A stretch of 35,778 nt of DNA from Halioglobus sp. (GCA_020443325.1 JAGRIK010000136.1:1-35778), one strand, 5' to 3'. Shown: positions 16,087 to 24,960, counted from the first letter of the stretch. Translations and numbers: made by a program. Notes: a model not told the origin generated them from the sequence alone.

Positions 16087-17520
16087 TCAACCCAACGCTG
16101 AATCCGGGACCCAGACACCGTGAAAACCGACCGGAACGCGCACCGGTAGAGCGACTTTGGCGATCGGCCCGGCAGAGACGTCGGTGGCGTCGAACAGGCA
16201 GAACGCGCTGGTTTCGCTGTTTTTATCGTAAACAAAACTGGCCAGGTAGCCGTCGTCTTCGGCTCCTCCCGACTCGCTGCCCGGAATGAAGATCGCCTCG
16301 CCAGGATTGAGCGCCGGGCCGGGGAGATAGGCGTCGACCTCACCGGTTTTCAGGTCGTATTTGCGAATGCCGCCCTCGGCCTGTGCAATGCGTTCGGGTG
16401 AATCATTTTTCTCATCGACCGCGAGGCTGTAGCCGTAACGGTAATCCCTGGTCCAGTACGCGCGATTAACCTGCGGGAATTCCATGGCCTGGTCATGCAC
16501 GCGCTGCACTGACGCCTTCCCCGTTTTCATATTCATCGAAAAACGCGACAGCCTGGCGGGATGGAAAAAATCGTGCGAGTTTTTCACCCACAGGTGATCG
16601 TAGCGCGCGGCGTCAACGATCACCTCATCACCCTGCTCGAAGGAGTTCATAATATGGAAAATGAAACAGCGGGGCACGTCGAACCATTTCACATCGGCGT
16701 TGGTACCTGTGCGGGGCATTACACCGAAACGACTGGGCGCGTCCTCGTCCCACTTGAAGGGCAGGCCGCTGCCGGAGATCGCCATGAACCAGGAGAACCG
16801 GACCGGCATCTCCATAAACACCACATAATTTTCTGTGACAGCAAAATCATGCACCATGCTGGGACCCGTCATATCGACAGGCTCTACCTGCAACATATTG
16901 CCTGCGGCGTCCGCTCGCATATAGGTGATATAGGGCTGTACCACGTTGTAACCGAAGAACAACAGCTCACCCGTCGCCGGATCAATTCTGGGGTGGGCCG
17001 TCATATTACCCGTCAGCTTACCCTCGTAGTTGAACACGCCCCTGGTCGACAAGTCGTCCGGGTCGATCAGGTAGGGGTAGCCAAATTCGCCCAGCGACAT
17101 CAGCTCTCCACCGTGGTAGAGCAGTGATACCGCGCTGGTCGAATGCTCGGGATTGGGGCCGCCGAAGCCGCTGCTCTCCTTCCGGTAAACCGGTGTATCC
17201 ACATAGCGATTGCGATACCAGCTGGCCTGCCCGCCCTCCAGGCGAACACCGTGTATCATCCCGTCGCCACCAAAAAAATGTTCGCTGATCCCGCTGGAGG
17301 AGTTGGTGCCGTTGCGCACATACAACCCGTTCAGTTCGGGCGGGATGCTGCCCTCAACCTTGAGATCGGTTACCGTGACTTCTTCAGAGACTGGCCTGAA
17401 GTTACCCTGCTGCCAGAACTTGACCGCAGGCTGCTCCTCGGAGCACCCGCCCAGAACAGTAGATGTGGCAACACCCAGTGCACCCAGCCCGGTATAGCCA
17501 AGGAAATCCCTGCGTTTCAT
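16087..17520 (-). CDS. Carotenoid cleavage oxygenase-family protein, exported
   Basis: A 477-residue member of the carotenoid/lignostilbene oxygenase (RPE65) family. The four iron-binding histidines can be placed in MTAHPRI, MVHDFAV, FHIMNSFEQGDEV and GFHGVWVP. The N terminus (KRRDFLGYTGLGALGV ... LGGC) combines a twin-arginine-like motif with a possible lipobox at Cys26, so the enzyme is probably exported folded with its iron and perhaps lipid-anchored. Family members split an alkene double bond with oxygen in carotenoids, apocarotenoids or stilbenes; which one applies here is unknown. GGGAGAGGG upstream is a good ribosome site. It sits between the MBL hydrolase (31 bases upstream) and the pteridine-reductase-like gene (10 bases downstream). 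Confidence 0.9.
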   Translation of the reverse strand: MKRRDFLGYTGLGALGVATSTVLGGCSEEQPAVKFWQQGNFRPVSEEVTVTDLKVEGSIPPELNGLYVRNGTNSSSGISEHFFGGDGMIHGVRLEGGQASWYRNRYVDTPVYRKESSGFGGPNPEHSTSAVSLLYHGGELMSLGEFGYPYLIDPDDLSTRGVFNYEGKLTGNMTAHPRIDPATGELLFFGYNVVQPYITYMRADAAGNMLQVEPVDMTGPSMVHDFAVTENYVVFMEMPVRFSWFMAISGSGLPFKWDEDAPSRFGVMPRTGTNADVKWFDVPRCFIFHIMNSFEQGDEVIVDAARYDHLWVKNSHDFFHPARLSRFSMNMKTGKASVQRVHDQAMEFPQVNRAYWTRDYRYGYSLAVDEKNDSPERIAQAEGGIRKYDLKTGEVDAYLPGPALNPGEAIFIPGSESGGAEDDGYLASFVYDKNSETSAFCLFDATDVSAGPIAKVALPVRVPVGFHGVWVPDSALG

Positions 17521-17551
17521 TACTACCCTCTCCCGCCTGTTACCGTGACCG

Positions 17552-18370
17552 TCAGTCGTAAAAGGCCGGCGCCTTTTTCAGCGTATCCGCCAGTGCCTTG
17601 TCATGCTCTATCCACAGCGTCGCGCCTGTTTCAGCGAGCACGCTGTCAAGCTTGTCCATGGATTCCAGCGTTTGTTCGGCGTTGTAGTTAAAGGTGGGGA
17701 CTCGGCGCAAGGTACGGTTAGCCTGGGTGTGATACAAGTCCCCGGATAATACGACTGGCCCGGTATTGTCCAGCATCACCAGCAGGCTCTGGTGCCCGGG
17801 CGTATGGCCGGGCGTGTAGATAAGGCGCACGCTGCCATCGCCAAAGACATCGTAATCGCCATCGATCAATTTCAGCCTGGCCTGCTTAAGCCCTTCATAC
17901 AAGCTGGAATCGACGAACTCCTGCCCCTCGCCAAACGCATTCTTCCACTCGGCCTGCTGCATGAGAACGGTGTTTTCAACCAGTTCATTGGCGGCCCCCG
18001 AATGATCGAAATGGAGGTGGGAATAGGCCGCGTAGGTAATATCGCCGGGTTCGATCCCCATATCCGCCAACTGGTCGATGATCCAGCGGTCATAGCGCAT
18101 GACAGGGCCCTCGGTGGGTTCGGATGGCTCGCTGCCCACTACCGACCTGGGCAGGCCGCCGTCCCAGAAAAGGATGCCGTCGTCATGCCTGATGAGATAA
18201 CAGGGGACGAACAGTTCCCGGACATCCGATTCCTCCGGTTTGATATTGAACATCTCCAGACTGTCCAGCTTCGCGCTGCCACAATCGAAAACATAGAGTT
18301 TCGGGCCGGCACTTACAGACGCGGAGATGCACAGGGAAAATAATGCGAGGTATTTCAGTTGTGGTCCCAT
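17552..18370 (-). CDS. Exported metallo-beta-lactamase-fold hydrolase (AHL-lactonase-like)
   Basis: A 272-residue MBL-fold hydrolase with a signal peptide (LKYLALFSLCISASVSAG). It has the dizinc motif HLHFDH (118-123), a later ligand in TPGHTPGHQS, Asp in LSGDLYH, and a final His in WIEHDKA. The order and spacing, with YVFDCGSAKL near the start, resemble the N-acyl homoserine lactonase branch (AiiA/AttM-like), but a periplasmic enzyme could equally hydrolyse other lactones or esters. AGGAAG lies upstream at suitable spacing. It is the first gene of a probable three-gene operon with the carotenoid-oxygenase-family and pteridine-reductase-like genes. Confidence 0.88.
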   Translation of the reverse strand: MGPQLKYLALFSLCISASVSAGPKLYVFDCGSAKLDSLEMFNIKPEESDVRELFVPCYLIRHDDGILFWDGGLPRSVVGSEPSEPTEGPVMRYDRWIIDQLADMGIEPGDITYAAYSHLHFDHSGAANELVENTVLMQQAEWKNAFGEGQEFVDSSLYEGLKQARLKLIDGDYDVFGDGSVRLIYTPGHTPGHQSLLVMLDNTGPVVLSGDLYHTQANRTLRRVPTFNYNAEQTLESMDKLDSVLAETGATLWIEHDKALADTLKKAPAFYD

Positions 18371-18552
18371 CGAATTGCTTCCTGGTTAGCTGCAGGGAAT
18401 CGGGCCAGATCTTCCAACCGGGCCACTGCTACGAGATTAGCACAAGAGCGCCATACACCCGAAACCAGTGTGCCCGCTGTGAATTCTGATGGCATTGCCA
18501 ATTCCAATAGTGTACACATACCTACCGATATAAAAACCTGACAGGCGTCCCC

Positions 18553-20496
18553 ATGACGACATTATCCCGGCTACTTTGCATTTTGCTCACCAGCAGCTTT
18601 CTGCTTGCCTGCTCCAACGGCAACAATAATAACAACAGTAATTCTGTGGTAGAGCCGCCGATCGATCCGCCGCCCAATCCACCCCCCAGCATCTTTTCCC
18701 AGGCGACTTTTAATATTCCCAGTAAAGCCACTCCGGCGTTTACTCCGGGAACGCCGGGAGTGGTGGTCGACAGCGCAAAACTGATCCGTCAGTTTGGCAG
18801 CGCGGAGATCAACTTCAACCAGGCCCGCTATACCCGCTATTTCCTGTCGGACAAGGGCGAACTGCAGCCGGATGGCATCCTCGTGCTGGTCCCCGGCTTC
18901 GAGGGCGGCGCGGCCAATTACTACAGGTTTGCCGAGAACCTGCTGCGGCGGGCCACTGCCGAGACGAGCCTGGTCCTTGAGGTGTGGGCGGTCGATCGCC
19001 GCTCCAATCACCTGGAGGACACGGTGGGGCTGGACATTGCCGAGGAGCTTGGCGACCCGGTGGTCGGGCTGGACTTCCTTTTCGGGGATGCCGTGGGACT
19101 GGAACTCAGCCAGGCACTGGTAGACGGCCCCAACCGTCGCGCTGTTTTTCACAACAGCAACGTCGATACCGCCTTCATGGCACAGTGGACCCCATTGGTA
19201 CATTCACAGGATATCGATGCCATTGTTGAAGCCGCTCGCAGCGTGGCGCGCAGCGGGAATGTCTTCCTCGGTGGCCACTCGGCCGGCACAGGCTATACCG
19301 CGCGGTATGCCGCCACCGATTTCAACCTGGCCGGCGGTGCGCCGGAACCCGGCTATCAAAAGCTTCGCGGCCTTATACTGCTGGAGGGCGGCGGCGCCAG
19401 TCTCTCATCGGACCCCGTCGATGAGGCGACGCTGGACCTGATAGAAGCGCGGTTTGACGGCGGTCTTTACGGCGCTGTGCGCGACCAGATGCCGCGTTGT
19501 ATAGATGGCCAAACCGCCTGTACGGTAGAGTCGGCGGCTGTCGATTGCAGCGCTTTTGAAAATACCTCCTGTGTGGAACCGGAACTCGCCTACTCGGAAG
19601 TTCCCGGACTCCTGTCCACGCAGCTTTTTGCGGTATCAGAGGTGAATGCACTGGACGCGTCGCTCAACGAGGAAACGACTCCATCGTTGTTGCAGCACAA
19701 CTTCGGTGACATACCGGGCAACAACGTGATTGCGAAGGTGCCGCAACTGAATATCTTAACGGCGCTGGTCGGCAATACACCGGCGTCATCGATCGCCCTG
19801 CTCGGAAAATTCATTGATGATGATGGCCTTGCAGCAGCGGCAGCCAGCTTTCTCGCCACGTCCGTGGGCTTCGAAGGCCCGGTTGTCGATGGTGTTACCA
19901 CCTGGCTGAGCAAGGGTGAGGCACAGCCACCCGCGGCCCTCGTAGACAACGGCCCGGCACCACAGTTGCTCACAGAAATAAAGAAATGGGGTGTGGAAGT
20001 GGAGCCAACTGATCTGGAGAGAAGCATAGTGCCCGGTTTCTTTCTCGGTTCGACCAATTTCCTGGATTGGTACTACCCCTCATCCGGTCTCGGCGTTACC
20101 AACGGGCTCGGGCTGGACACGACCCCCCTGTCCGCCCCACCGCCACTGGGGCGTGGTCGCACCGACATCGACAACCGCACCCAGGCCGCGAACATCGATA
20201 TACCGGTCATCGGATTCGGCGGCAGCAACGGGCTGACACCGGTTCCCGCCTCCTGGCTCCGGTTTGCCGCAGCCATCGGTCCCTGTACGGCGCCGAGCTG
20301 TGACAGTTTGACACCGCGGGTGCTGGATGCGGCCAACCCCAGCGAGGCCTTTCCCACCTTCGGGGATGTCAGTGGCGGATTTGAAACCTATATCTCAGAA
20401 GGCTATGCGCACCTCGACATTCTCACTGCAGATGATGACGAGACCAATAATGTGATCAGGCCGCTGCTGGCGTTTATCAACCGCAACCTGCAGTAG
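18553..20496 (+). CDS. Alpha/beta-hydrolase lipoprotein
   Basis: A 647-residue lipoprotein: signal peptide with LLAC lipobox (Cys20), an Asn-rich then Pro-rich linker (about 21-46), and a hydrolase domain. The oxyanion strand ILVLVPGFEGG (about 109-118) and nucleophile elbow GHSAG (Ser243) are clear, and a C-terminal GYAHLDILTADD offers the catalytic His. Residues about 280-560 form a large insertion between elbow and His with several Cys, probably a cap domain with disulfides. The substrate is unknown; a lipase or esterase acting at the outer membrane would fit. The next gene starts 21 bases downstream, consistent with an operon. Confidence 0.85.
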   Translation: MTTLSRLLCILLTSSFLLACSNGNNNNNSNSVVEPPIDPPPNPPPSIFSQATFNIPSKATPAFTPGTPGVVVDSAKLIRQFGSAEINFNQARYTRYFLSDKGELQPDGILVLVPGFEGGAANYYRFAENLLRRATAETSLVLEVWAVDRRSNHLEDTVGLDIAEELGDPVVGLDFLFGDAVGLELSQALVDGPNRRAVFHNSNVDTAFMAQWTPLVHSQDIDAIVEAARSVARSGNVFLGGHSAGTGYTARYAATDFNLAGGAPEPGYQKLRGLILLEGGGASLSSDPVDEATLDLIEARFDGGLYGAVRDQMPRCIDGQTACTVESAAVDCSAFENTSCVEPELAYSEVPGLLSTQLFAVSEVNALDASLNEETTPSLLQHNFGDIPGNNVIAKVPQLNILTALVGNTPASSIALLGKFIDDDGLAAAAASFLATSVGFEGPVVDGVTTWLSKGEAQPPAALVDNGPAPQLLTEIKKWGVEVEPTDLERSIVPGFFLGSTNFLDWYYPSSGLGVTNGLGLDTTPLSAPPPLGRGRTDIDNRTQAANIDIPVIGFGGSNGLTPVPASWLRFAAAIGPCTAPSCDSLTPRVLDAANPSEAFPTFGDVSGGFETYISEGYAHLDILTADDDETNNVIRPLLAFINRNLQ

Positions 20497-20517
20497 ACCG
20501 TACGGAGGTCTCCCACG

Positions 20518-22341
20518 ATGCATCTGACGACGAGCAAAGCCGCCGCTGTTGTCGCTCTCACCCTCGTGGGTGCAATCACTGGCTGTAGCAACAGCTCAGA
20601 CAACAACAGCAACCCCGACATGGCTGCCACGGCGAGTTGCGATGTGGCCGCGCCCCAGGCCCTGCAGATGTGTATCGACACCATCAGCAGCGCTATAGGG
20701 GCCTGCTATCTCGACAGCGACGGCGCTTGTGACGAGAGCAATGCCGACATACTTGAAGCACAGGCCGCACTGCAAACCGCGGTGGAGGAGAGCTGCGCCG
20801 ATGGCGAGTTCATGGGGTTAACCGTTGATGCCACTGTGGGACGCCTGCAGAACGCCTGCCAATCACAACCGGACTCGATCGCCTGGCGCACGTTCGGCGG
20901 GCCACAGGGTGCTGTGTGGCCCGATGCCACACAGGAGCAGCGCAGTTGCCTGCAGGCTGCCCACGAAACGGTGACAGGGTTCTTCAACGAGTCGCTGCTG
21001 GCGATCAACACCTGCCTCGCAGATGAGGATTGCGATACCGATGCGCTCCTCAGTGCGCAGCAAAGTGCCGCGGAATCCGCCGTGGCAGGTATCGCGCAAG
21101 CCTGCCCCGCCCTGGCCGATATCATTGCCGTAGACCCCGCGCGGTATGTCGCATTGGCTGAGGACCAGCTCGACTGCACCGTCGCAACAGTGCACGCCGA
21201 TACCGGCGCCCTGGAACCGGGTTGCGGGCCTGCAAACGTGGATGTCGTGCCGCCGCGCGGCGAGTGGACGCAGATCATCCTCGATGGCGACAAATGGGGA
21301 ACGATGTGCGGAGACGGCACCGAGTACGCCGTTCAGGTGAAACTCGCACCCGAGGGCTACCCTTTGGACAGGGTTCTGGTGGCTTTACAGGGCGGCGGCG
21401 TCTGCCTGTTTGAGGCCGACTGTAAAAGCAGGCTCGCCAACAGCCCCGCGCTGTTGAATGCACAGGGCCTGGACGACCTGCCCCTCGGCAGCGGTATCGC
21501 CGGCAACAGTGCTGACAACCCATTTGCCAACTGGACGACAATCTACCTGCCGTATTGCAACCAGGATGTGTTTATCGGCGGCGGGGTAGTCGAAACATTG
21601 GGCGACCTGGAGTTGCCGCGTTACGGCTCGATCAATATGCGCGCCGGGATTCGGGTGCTGCGCGATATCCTCTGGCAACAGATGGATGCTGCGGGTGGCG
21701 AGGGCTTCCGACCCGACCAGTTGATCGCGCTGTTCGGGGGCTTTTCCGCCGGTGCGTATGGCACAATCTACAACTACCACTGGATGCTGGACGACCTGCA
21801 GTGGCCCCGCACAGCGGCCTTCCCGGATGCCGGGGGTGCCCTGGACAATGGCGAACTGGCGGGGGTGCGCAGCCTTGGGCCTCTCAAGATTCCCGCGTGG
21901 GGCGCACAAGCCATCCTGCCGCCGTATTGTTTCCATGGCGATTGCGCCGTCGGCCCGGTGATGTACAACGCGATTTCACCCAGGCTCAAGCAGGTACCCG
22001 AACAACAGATGCTGATCCTGTCCAACCAGAAAGACAGCACGCAACAGGAAAACGCTTTCTTCAGCGATGAGGCGAAGTGGATCGATGCCATACGCAGCGC
22101 CTACTGCGACACCAAGGATCTGCCTGGCATCCAGTGGTACCTGACCAGCGAGTCCATGAACAGCGTGCATGTGGTATCGCCACAAGATGAGTTTTTTTAC
22201 GGTGAGGTGGCCGGTAAACGGATGGTGGACTGGTTCTGGGGAGCAGTCACTGACCCCGACGCCGTGACAGACTGGGCCGAGGAAGGCAATTTCACCACCG
22301 ACATTCCCGGCTCACACCCCTTCCCCTGTACATTACCCTGA
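20518..22341 (+). CDS. Pectinacetylesterase/NOTUM-family lipoprotein with Cys-rich N-terminal region
   Basis: A 607-residue lipoprotein (ITGC lipobox, Cys23; Ser/Asn linker). The C-terminal about 360 residues belong to the pectinacetylesterase/NOTUM family: ALQGGGVCLFEADC (289-302), NPFANWTTIYLPYCNQDVFIGGG, nucleophile elbow GGFSAGAYG (Ser410), Asp in FPDAGG and a late His in SVHVVS. Family members remove acetyl or acyl groups from polysaccharides or lipidated proteins. The elbow ends AGAYG instead of the AGGxG common in plant enzymes. Residues about 41-236 are not part of the esterase; they hold many Cys in what looks like two related helical modules (about 41-114 and 144-220). GGAGG precedes the ATG. 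Neighbouring genes are 20-21 bases away on each side. Confidence 0.88.
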   Translation: MHLTTSKAAAVVALTLVGAITGCSNSSDNNSNPDMAATASCDVAAPQALQMCIDTISSAIGACYLDSDGACDESNADILEAQAALQTAVEESCADGEFMGLTVDATVGRLQNACQSQPDSIAWRTFGGPQGAVWPDATQEQRSCLQAAHETVTGFFNESLLAINTCLADEDCDTDALLSAQQSAAESAVAGIAQACPALADIIAVDPARYVALAEDQLDCTVATVHADTGALEPGCGPANVDVVPPRGEWTQIILDGDKWGTMCGDGTEYAVQVKLAPEGYPLDRVLVALQGGGVCLFEADCKSRLANSPALLNAQGLDDLPLGSGIAGNSADNPFANWTTIYLPYCNQDVFIGGGVVETLGDLELPRYGSINMRAGIRVLRDILWQQMDAAGGEGFRPDQLIALFGGFSAGAYGTIYNYHWMLDDLQWPRTAAFPDAGGALDNGELAGVRSLGPLKIPAWGAQAILPPYCFHGDCAVGPVMYNAISPRLKQVPEQQMLILSNQKDSTQQENAFFSDEAKWIDAIRSAYCDTKDLPGIQWYLTSESMNSVHVVSPQDEFFYGEVAGKRMVDWFWGAVTDPDAVTDWAEEGNFTTDIPGSHPFPCTLP

Positions 22342-22361
22342 TCATTTTTAAGGAGTAGCAA

Positions 22362-23162
22362 GTGTCAATTTTCGATAACTTCAGACTGGACGGCAAAGTC
22401 GCCGTGGTTACCGGCGCCGGCAAAGGTATCGGCGCGGCCATTGCCAAAGCGTTTGCAGAAGCCGGTGCCGATGTGGTGATCGGCGCACGCACTGTCGCCG
22501 ACCTGGAAAGTGTGGCATCAGAGATCACAGCAATGGGGCGGCGGGCACTGGTGGTACAAACCGACGTGCTGGACTTCGCCCAGTTGCAGAACCTGGCCGA
22601 CCGCGCGATGGCGGAATTCAAACGTATCGATATTCTCGTGAACAATGCCGGCGGCTTTCCGCCCAAGCCGGTGTCACAGACCACCGCGCGCGAATTCGAG
22701 GGCGCCTTTCGCTTTAACGTGACCACCGCGTTTGAGCTTTCGCGCATCTGTGCACCGCTGATGGTTGAGTCCACCGGCGGCGGCGCCATACTCAATATTT
22801 CCTCCATCGCCGGGCACAGGCCCACGCCCTGTTTCTCAGCCTACGGCACTGCCAAGGGTGCGCTCTCCATGCTCACGCAGGAACTGGCGCAGGAGTTCGC
22901 GCCGAAGGTGCGCGTTAATGCAATCGCGGTCGGCTCGACCAAAACTGATGCGCTCAACACCGTGCTCACACCGGAAATTGAGCAGACTATGGTGGACCTG
23001 ACACCGATGGCGCGGCTGGGCGAGGTGGAGGATATTGCTCTCGGCGCCCTGTATCTCTGCACGCCGGCGGCCAGCTATGTCACTGGCGAGATCCTTGGGG
23101 TCAATGGCGGGTTGGAGCGGCTTAATATGCAGATGCCGCGGGCTTGGGGGGGGATGGGCTGA
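22362..23162 (+). CDS. SDR oxidoreductase, HdhA (7-alpha-hydroxysteroid dehydrogenase)-like
   Basis: A 266-residue classical SDR with TGAGKGIG, NNAGG, ISSIAG and YGTAK. Its closest remembered relative is E. coli HdhA: shared features include FRLDGKVAVVTGAGKGIG near the start, NNAGGFPPKP, ALNTVLTPEIEQTM and PMARLGEVEDIA followed by LYLCTPAASYVTGEIL. A hydroxysteroid or similar secondary alcohol is plausible, but substrate identity from SDR sequence is unreliable. The start is GTG at 22362 behind AAGGAG. It follows the pectinacetylesterase-family gene by 20 bases, so it is transcribed with two lipoprotein hydrolases. A hairpin repeat element follows about 37 bases after the stop. Confidence 0.87.
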   Translation: MSIFDNFRLDGKVAVVTGAGKGIGAAIAKAFAEAGADVVIGARTVADLESVASEITAMGRRALVVQTDVLDFAQLQNLADRAMAEFKRIDILVNNAGGFPPKPVSQTTAREFEGAFRFNVTTAFELSRICAPLMVESTGGGAILNISSIAGHRPTPCFSAYGTAKGALSMLTQELAQEFAPKVRVNAIAVGSTKTDALNTVLTPEIEQTMVDLTPMARLGEVEDIALGALYLCTPAASYVTGEILGVNGGLERLNMQMPRAWGGMG

Positions 23163-23199
23163 TCGGCTGGTTGGACGCTCTTTGTCACAGTGACCGGCA

Positions 23200-23302
23200 C
23201 TAACCCAAATAGCACTGGCCGGGACACGCCGTGAACCCGTCCATGGGGGCTTGGGCTCGGCGTCCTGCCTCGCACAGTCCCGACCAGTGCTATTTGAGTT
23301 AG
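23200..23302. repeat. Hairpin element, copy 1: conserved core within long inverted arms
   Basis: The left arm (23200-23225) and right arm (23277-23302) are inverted repeats matching at 24 of 26 positions, with both differences transitions. They enclose a 51-base core (23226-23276) that begins ACGCCGTGAACCCGTCC and ends CCTGCCTCGCACA. The core matches copy 2 (34062-34214) at about 48 of 51 bases once copy 2's two 23-base insertions are removed. The five innermost arm bases, GGGAC and GTCCC, are shared by both copies; the outer arms are unrelated. It fills most of the 282-base gap between the HdhA-like gene and the PF10118 gene. No open reading frame is evident. Confidence 0.85.
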
Positions 23303-23444
23303 CGCCTCATTGCTAAACCTGCAGTACCTTCGCACCTGTCCAAAAAAAACGTTCGAATATCTCACTTTGTCCATATTTGACTGTTTTTCCAGTCTGAATT
23401 CGCACTACACTTGTAGACAGGCGAACAACGCAGGAGTCCCATGT

Positions 23445-24281
23445 ATGTCAACTGTATCCCTGACACCCGACGACGTTCCCGTGGTTCCGCGCAACAGGGA
23501 GTTTGATATCGCGCGCTGTCTCGCGGGGGACTGGTTCGATAACCACGCATTCAAGACCGGCTGGTTCAACGCGATGTCGATCACCTTCCCGCTGGGCGAG
23601 AAGTTTTTTATCGACAGTGTGCGCCACTTTTCCGACCAGGTTGATGATCCCAAGCTGATAGATGACGTGCGCGGGTTTTGTGGACAGGAGGGTTTTCACC
23701 GCCGTGAACACCAGCGTTACAACGAAGCGCTGTGCAGTCAGCGGGGATATGACCTTCAGCTTATGGAAGGCCGCCTGGAGAGAAACATTCAGCGCGCCTA
23801 TAAATTTATGTCGCCGCTGCAACGGCTGGCTGCGACAGCCGCAATGGAACATATCACGGCGATCATGGCTGAATCAGCCCTCAGCAAAGACCACCCGATG
23901 ATCGATAAGGCCGACCCGGCAATGCAAGAATTGTGGCAATGGCATGCGGCGGAGGAGATGGAGCACAAGGCTGTCGCGTTCGATGTCTACCGCGCCGTTG
24001 GCGGCACTGAGAGAATGCGCAGGAATGCGATGCGGCAGGCGACTTTTTTCTTGATGCTCGATGTGATGATGGGGCTGGTACACATGCTCAGGAAGGACAA
24101 GAAGCTGTGGAATTTAGGCCTCTGGCGTGAGGGCTGGAGATTCCTGTTCGCCCGGGGCGGTATTCTGCGCAGGGTCTGGCCTGCCTACAAGGAATTTTAC
24201 CGTGAGGGATTTCATCCCTGGGACAGGGACACCCGTCCGCTGCTGGCATCCTGGAAACTGAACGACGCCGTGCCAGCCTAG
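23445..24281 (+). CDS. PF10118-type predicted metal-dependent hydrolase, ferritin-like pattern
   Basis: A 278-residue cytoplasmic protein of the PF10118 family (predicted metal-dependent hydrolase). It begins with a SITFPLGEKFF segment and contains GQEGFHRREHQRYN, AMEHITAIMAE and HAAEEMEHKAVAFDVY. Acidic and His residues occur as E52, E82xxH85, E135 and E171xxH174. This is the helix-by-helix pattern of ferritin-like diiron-carboxylate proteins, so oxygen chemistry is as plausible as hydrolysis; that is inference. The ATG at 23445 is chosen because AGGAG lies eight bases upstream. The frame stays open to 23310, but that part runs back toward the repeat region and is not protein-like. The gene stands alone. 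Confidence 0.85.
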   Translation: MSTVSLTPDDVPVVPRNREFDIARCLAGDWFDNHAFKTGWFNAMSITFPLGEKFFIDSVRHFSDQVDDPKLIDDVRGFCGQEGFHRREHQRYNEALCSQRGYDLQLMEGRLERNIQRAYKFMSPLQRLAATAAMEHITAIMAESALSKDHPMIDKADPAMQELWQWHAAEEMEHKAVAFDVYRAVGGTERMRRNAMRQATFFLMLDVMMGLVHMLRKDKKLWNLGLWREGWRFLFARGGILRRVWPAYKEFYREGFHPWDRDTRPLLASWKLNDAVPA

Positions 24282-24319
24282 TACGACTCCAGAAGCAGAA
24301 GATAGCTGTCTGGGGCAGC

Positions 24320-24865
24320 TTACTTGGATATGTTAATCAGGTCGCTCGGTTCAACGTAAATGTGGCTGAGGCACTCACCCTCTTTCTCATTCCACTGGTC
24401 GATGTCGCCCATTCTGCAGCGAGCGGCATCGTGCACTCTAACGTGTGAAATCTCCTGGCAACCGATACGCTCAAACTGAACCTCGGTGTACTTGTCGTTC
24501 GTCGGCTTTATGGAGGCAAAGGCTATTGATTTGCTGTCGTAAATCACGCCCTCCCTGTTCGTCACGGTCAGGCGAGGCACCAGGGTGCTGATTCTGTAAC
24601 TCAGGTTATTCTGCAGGCGGAACTGCAATTTACAGGCCTTATCCATATCCCATATACGCGACACTGTCAGCACCGCGCTGACGGACGGATCACCCTGCGT
24701 CACCTCGATAAACTCCCAGGTGTTATCAGCTTTCAGCAGGACCTGGCGCCCATCAATCGTAACAGCGGTAATATCTGTTTCAGCCGCAGCCGCGATGCTC
24801 GCCCCCAGGGCCAGTGAGAGAATCAGTGCGGTGTTGATAATGTGTTTTATTGGTTTGACTGCCAT
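24320..24865 (-). CDS. Exported protein of unknown function (DUF3157-like start)
   Basis: A 181-residue protein with a signal peptide (NTALILSLALGASIAAAAE). The mature start, VTIDGRQVLLKADNTWEFI, has the DGRxVLLxxDxTWE pattern seen in DUF3157-like and related periplasmic proteins. The rest reads as a beta-rich domain (LQFRLQNNLSYRISTLVPRLTVTNREGVIYDSKSIAFASI) with four Cys in the mature part, in KACKLQF, IGCQEI, AARCRMG and GECLSHI, that could form disulfides. Function unknown. It may be co-transcribed with the small gene at 24993-25277, but a 127-base gap containing a hairpin separates them. Confidence 0.75.
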   Translation of the reverse strand: MAVKPIKHIINTALILSLALGASIAAAAETDITAVTIDGRQVLLKADNTWEFIEVTQGDPSVSAVLTVSRIWDMDKACKLQFRLQNNLSYRISTLVPRLTVTNREGVIYDSKSIAFASIKPTNDKYTEVQFERIGCQEISHVRVHDAARCRMGDIDQWNEKEGECLSHIYVEPSDLINISK

Positions 24866-24960
24866 GCCAGTGTCTATTCCAGTCGCGTGAACGGTTCAGG
24901 GAGAACTAGAGGGTAGCGCCACTGCTTTGCGTAAGCAATACCCGTCTGGCGAAGGGAATG

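Noticed and set aside
23310..23444. Upstream extension of the PF10118 protein by 45 residues
   Set aside because: The extension has no family similarity and a good ribosome site precedes the ATG at 23445.
24304..24320. AGCTG...CAGCT hairpin between the converging PF10118 and DUF3157-like genes
   Set aside because: Only five pairs, overlaps a stop codon and has no T tract.
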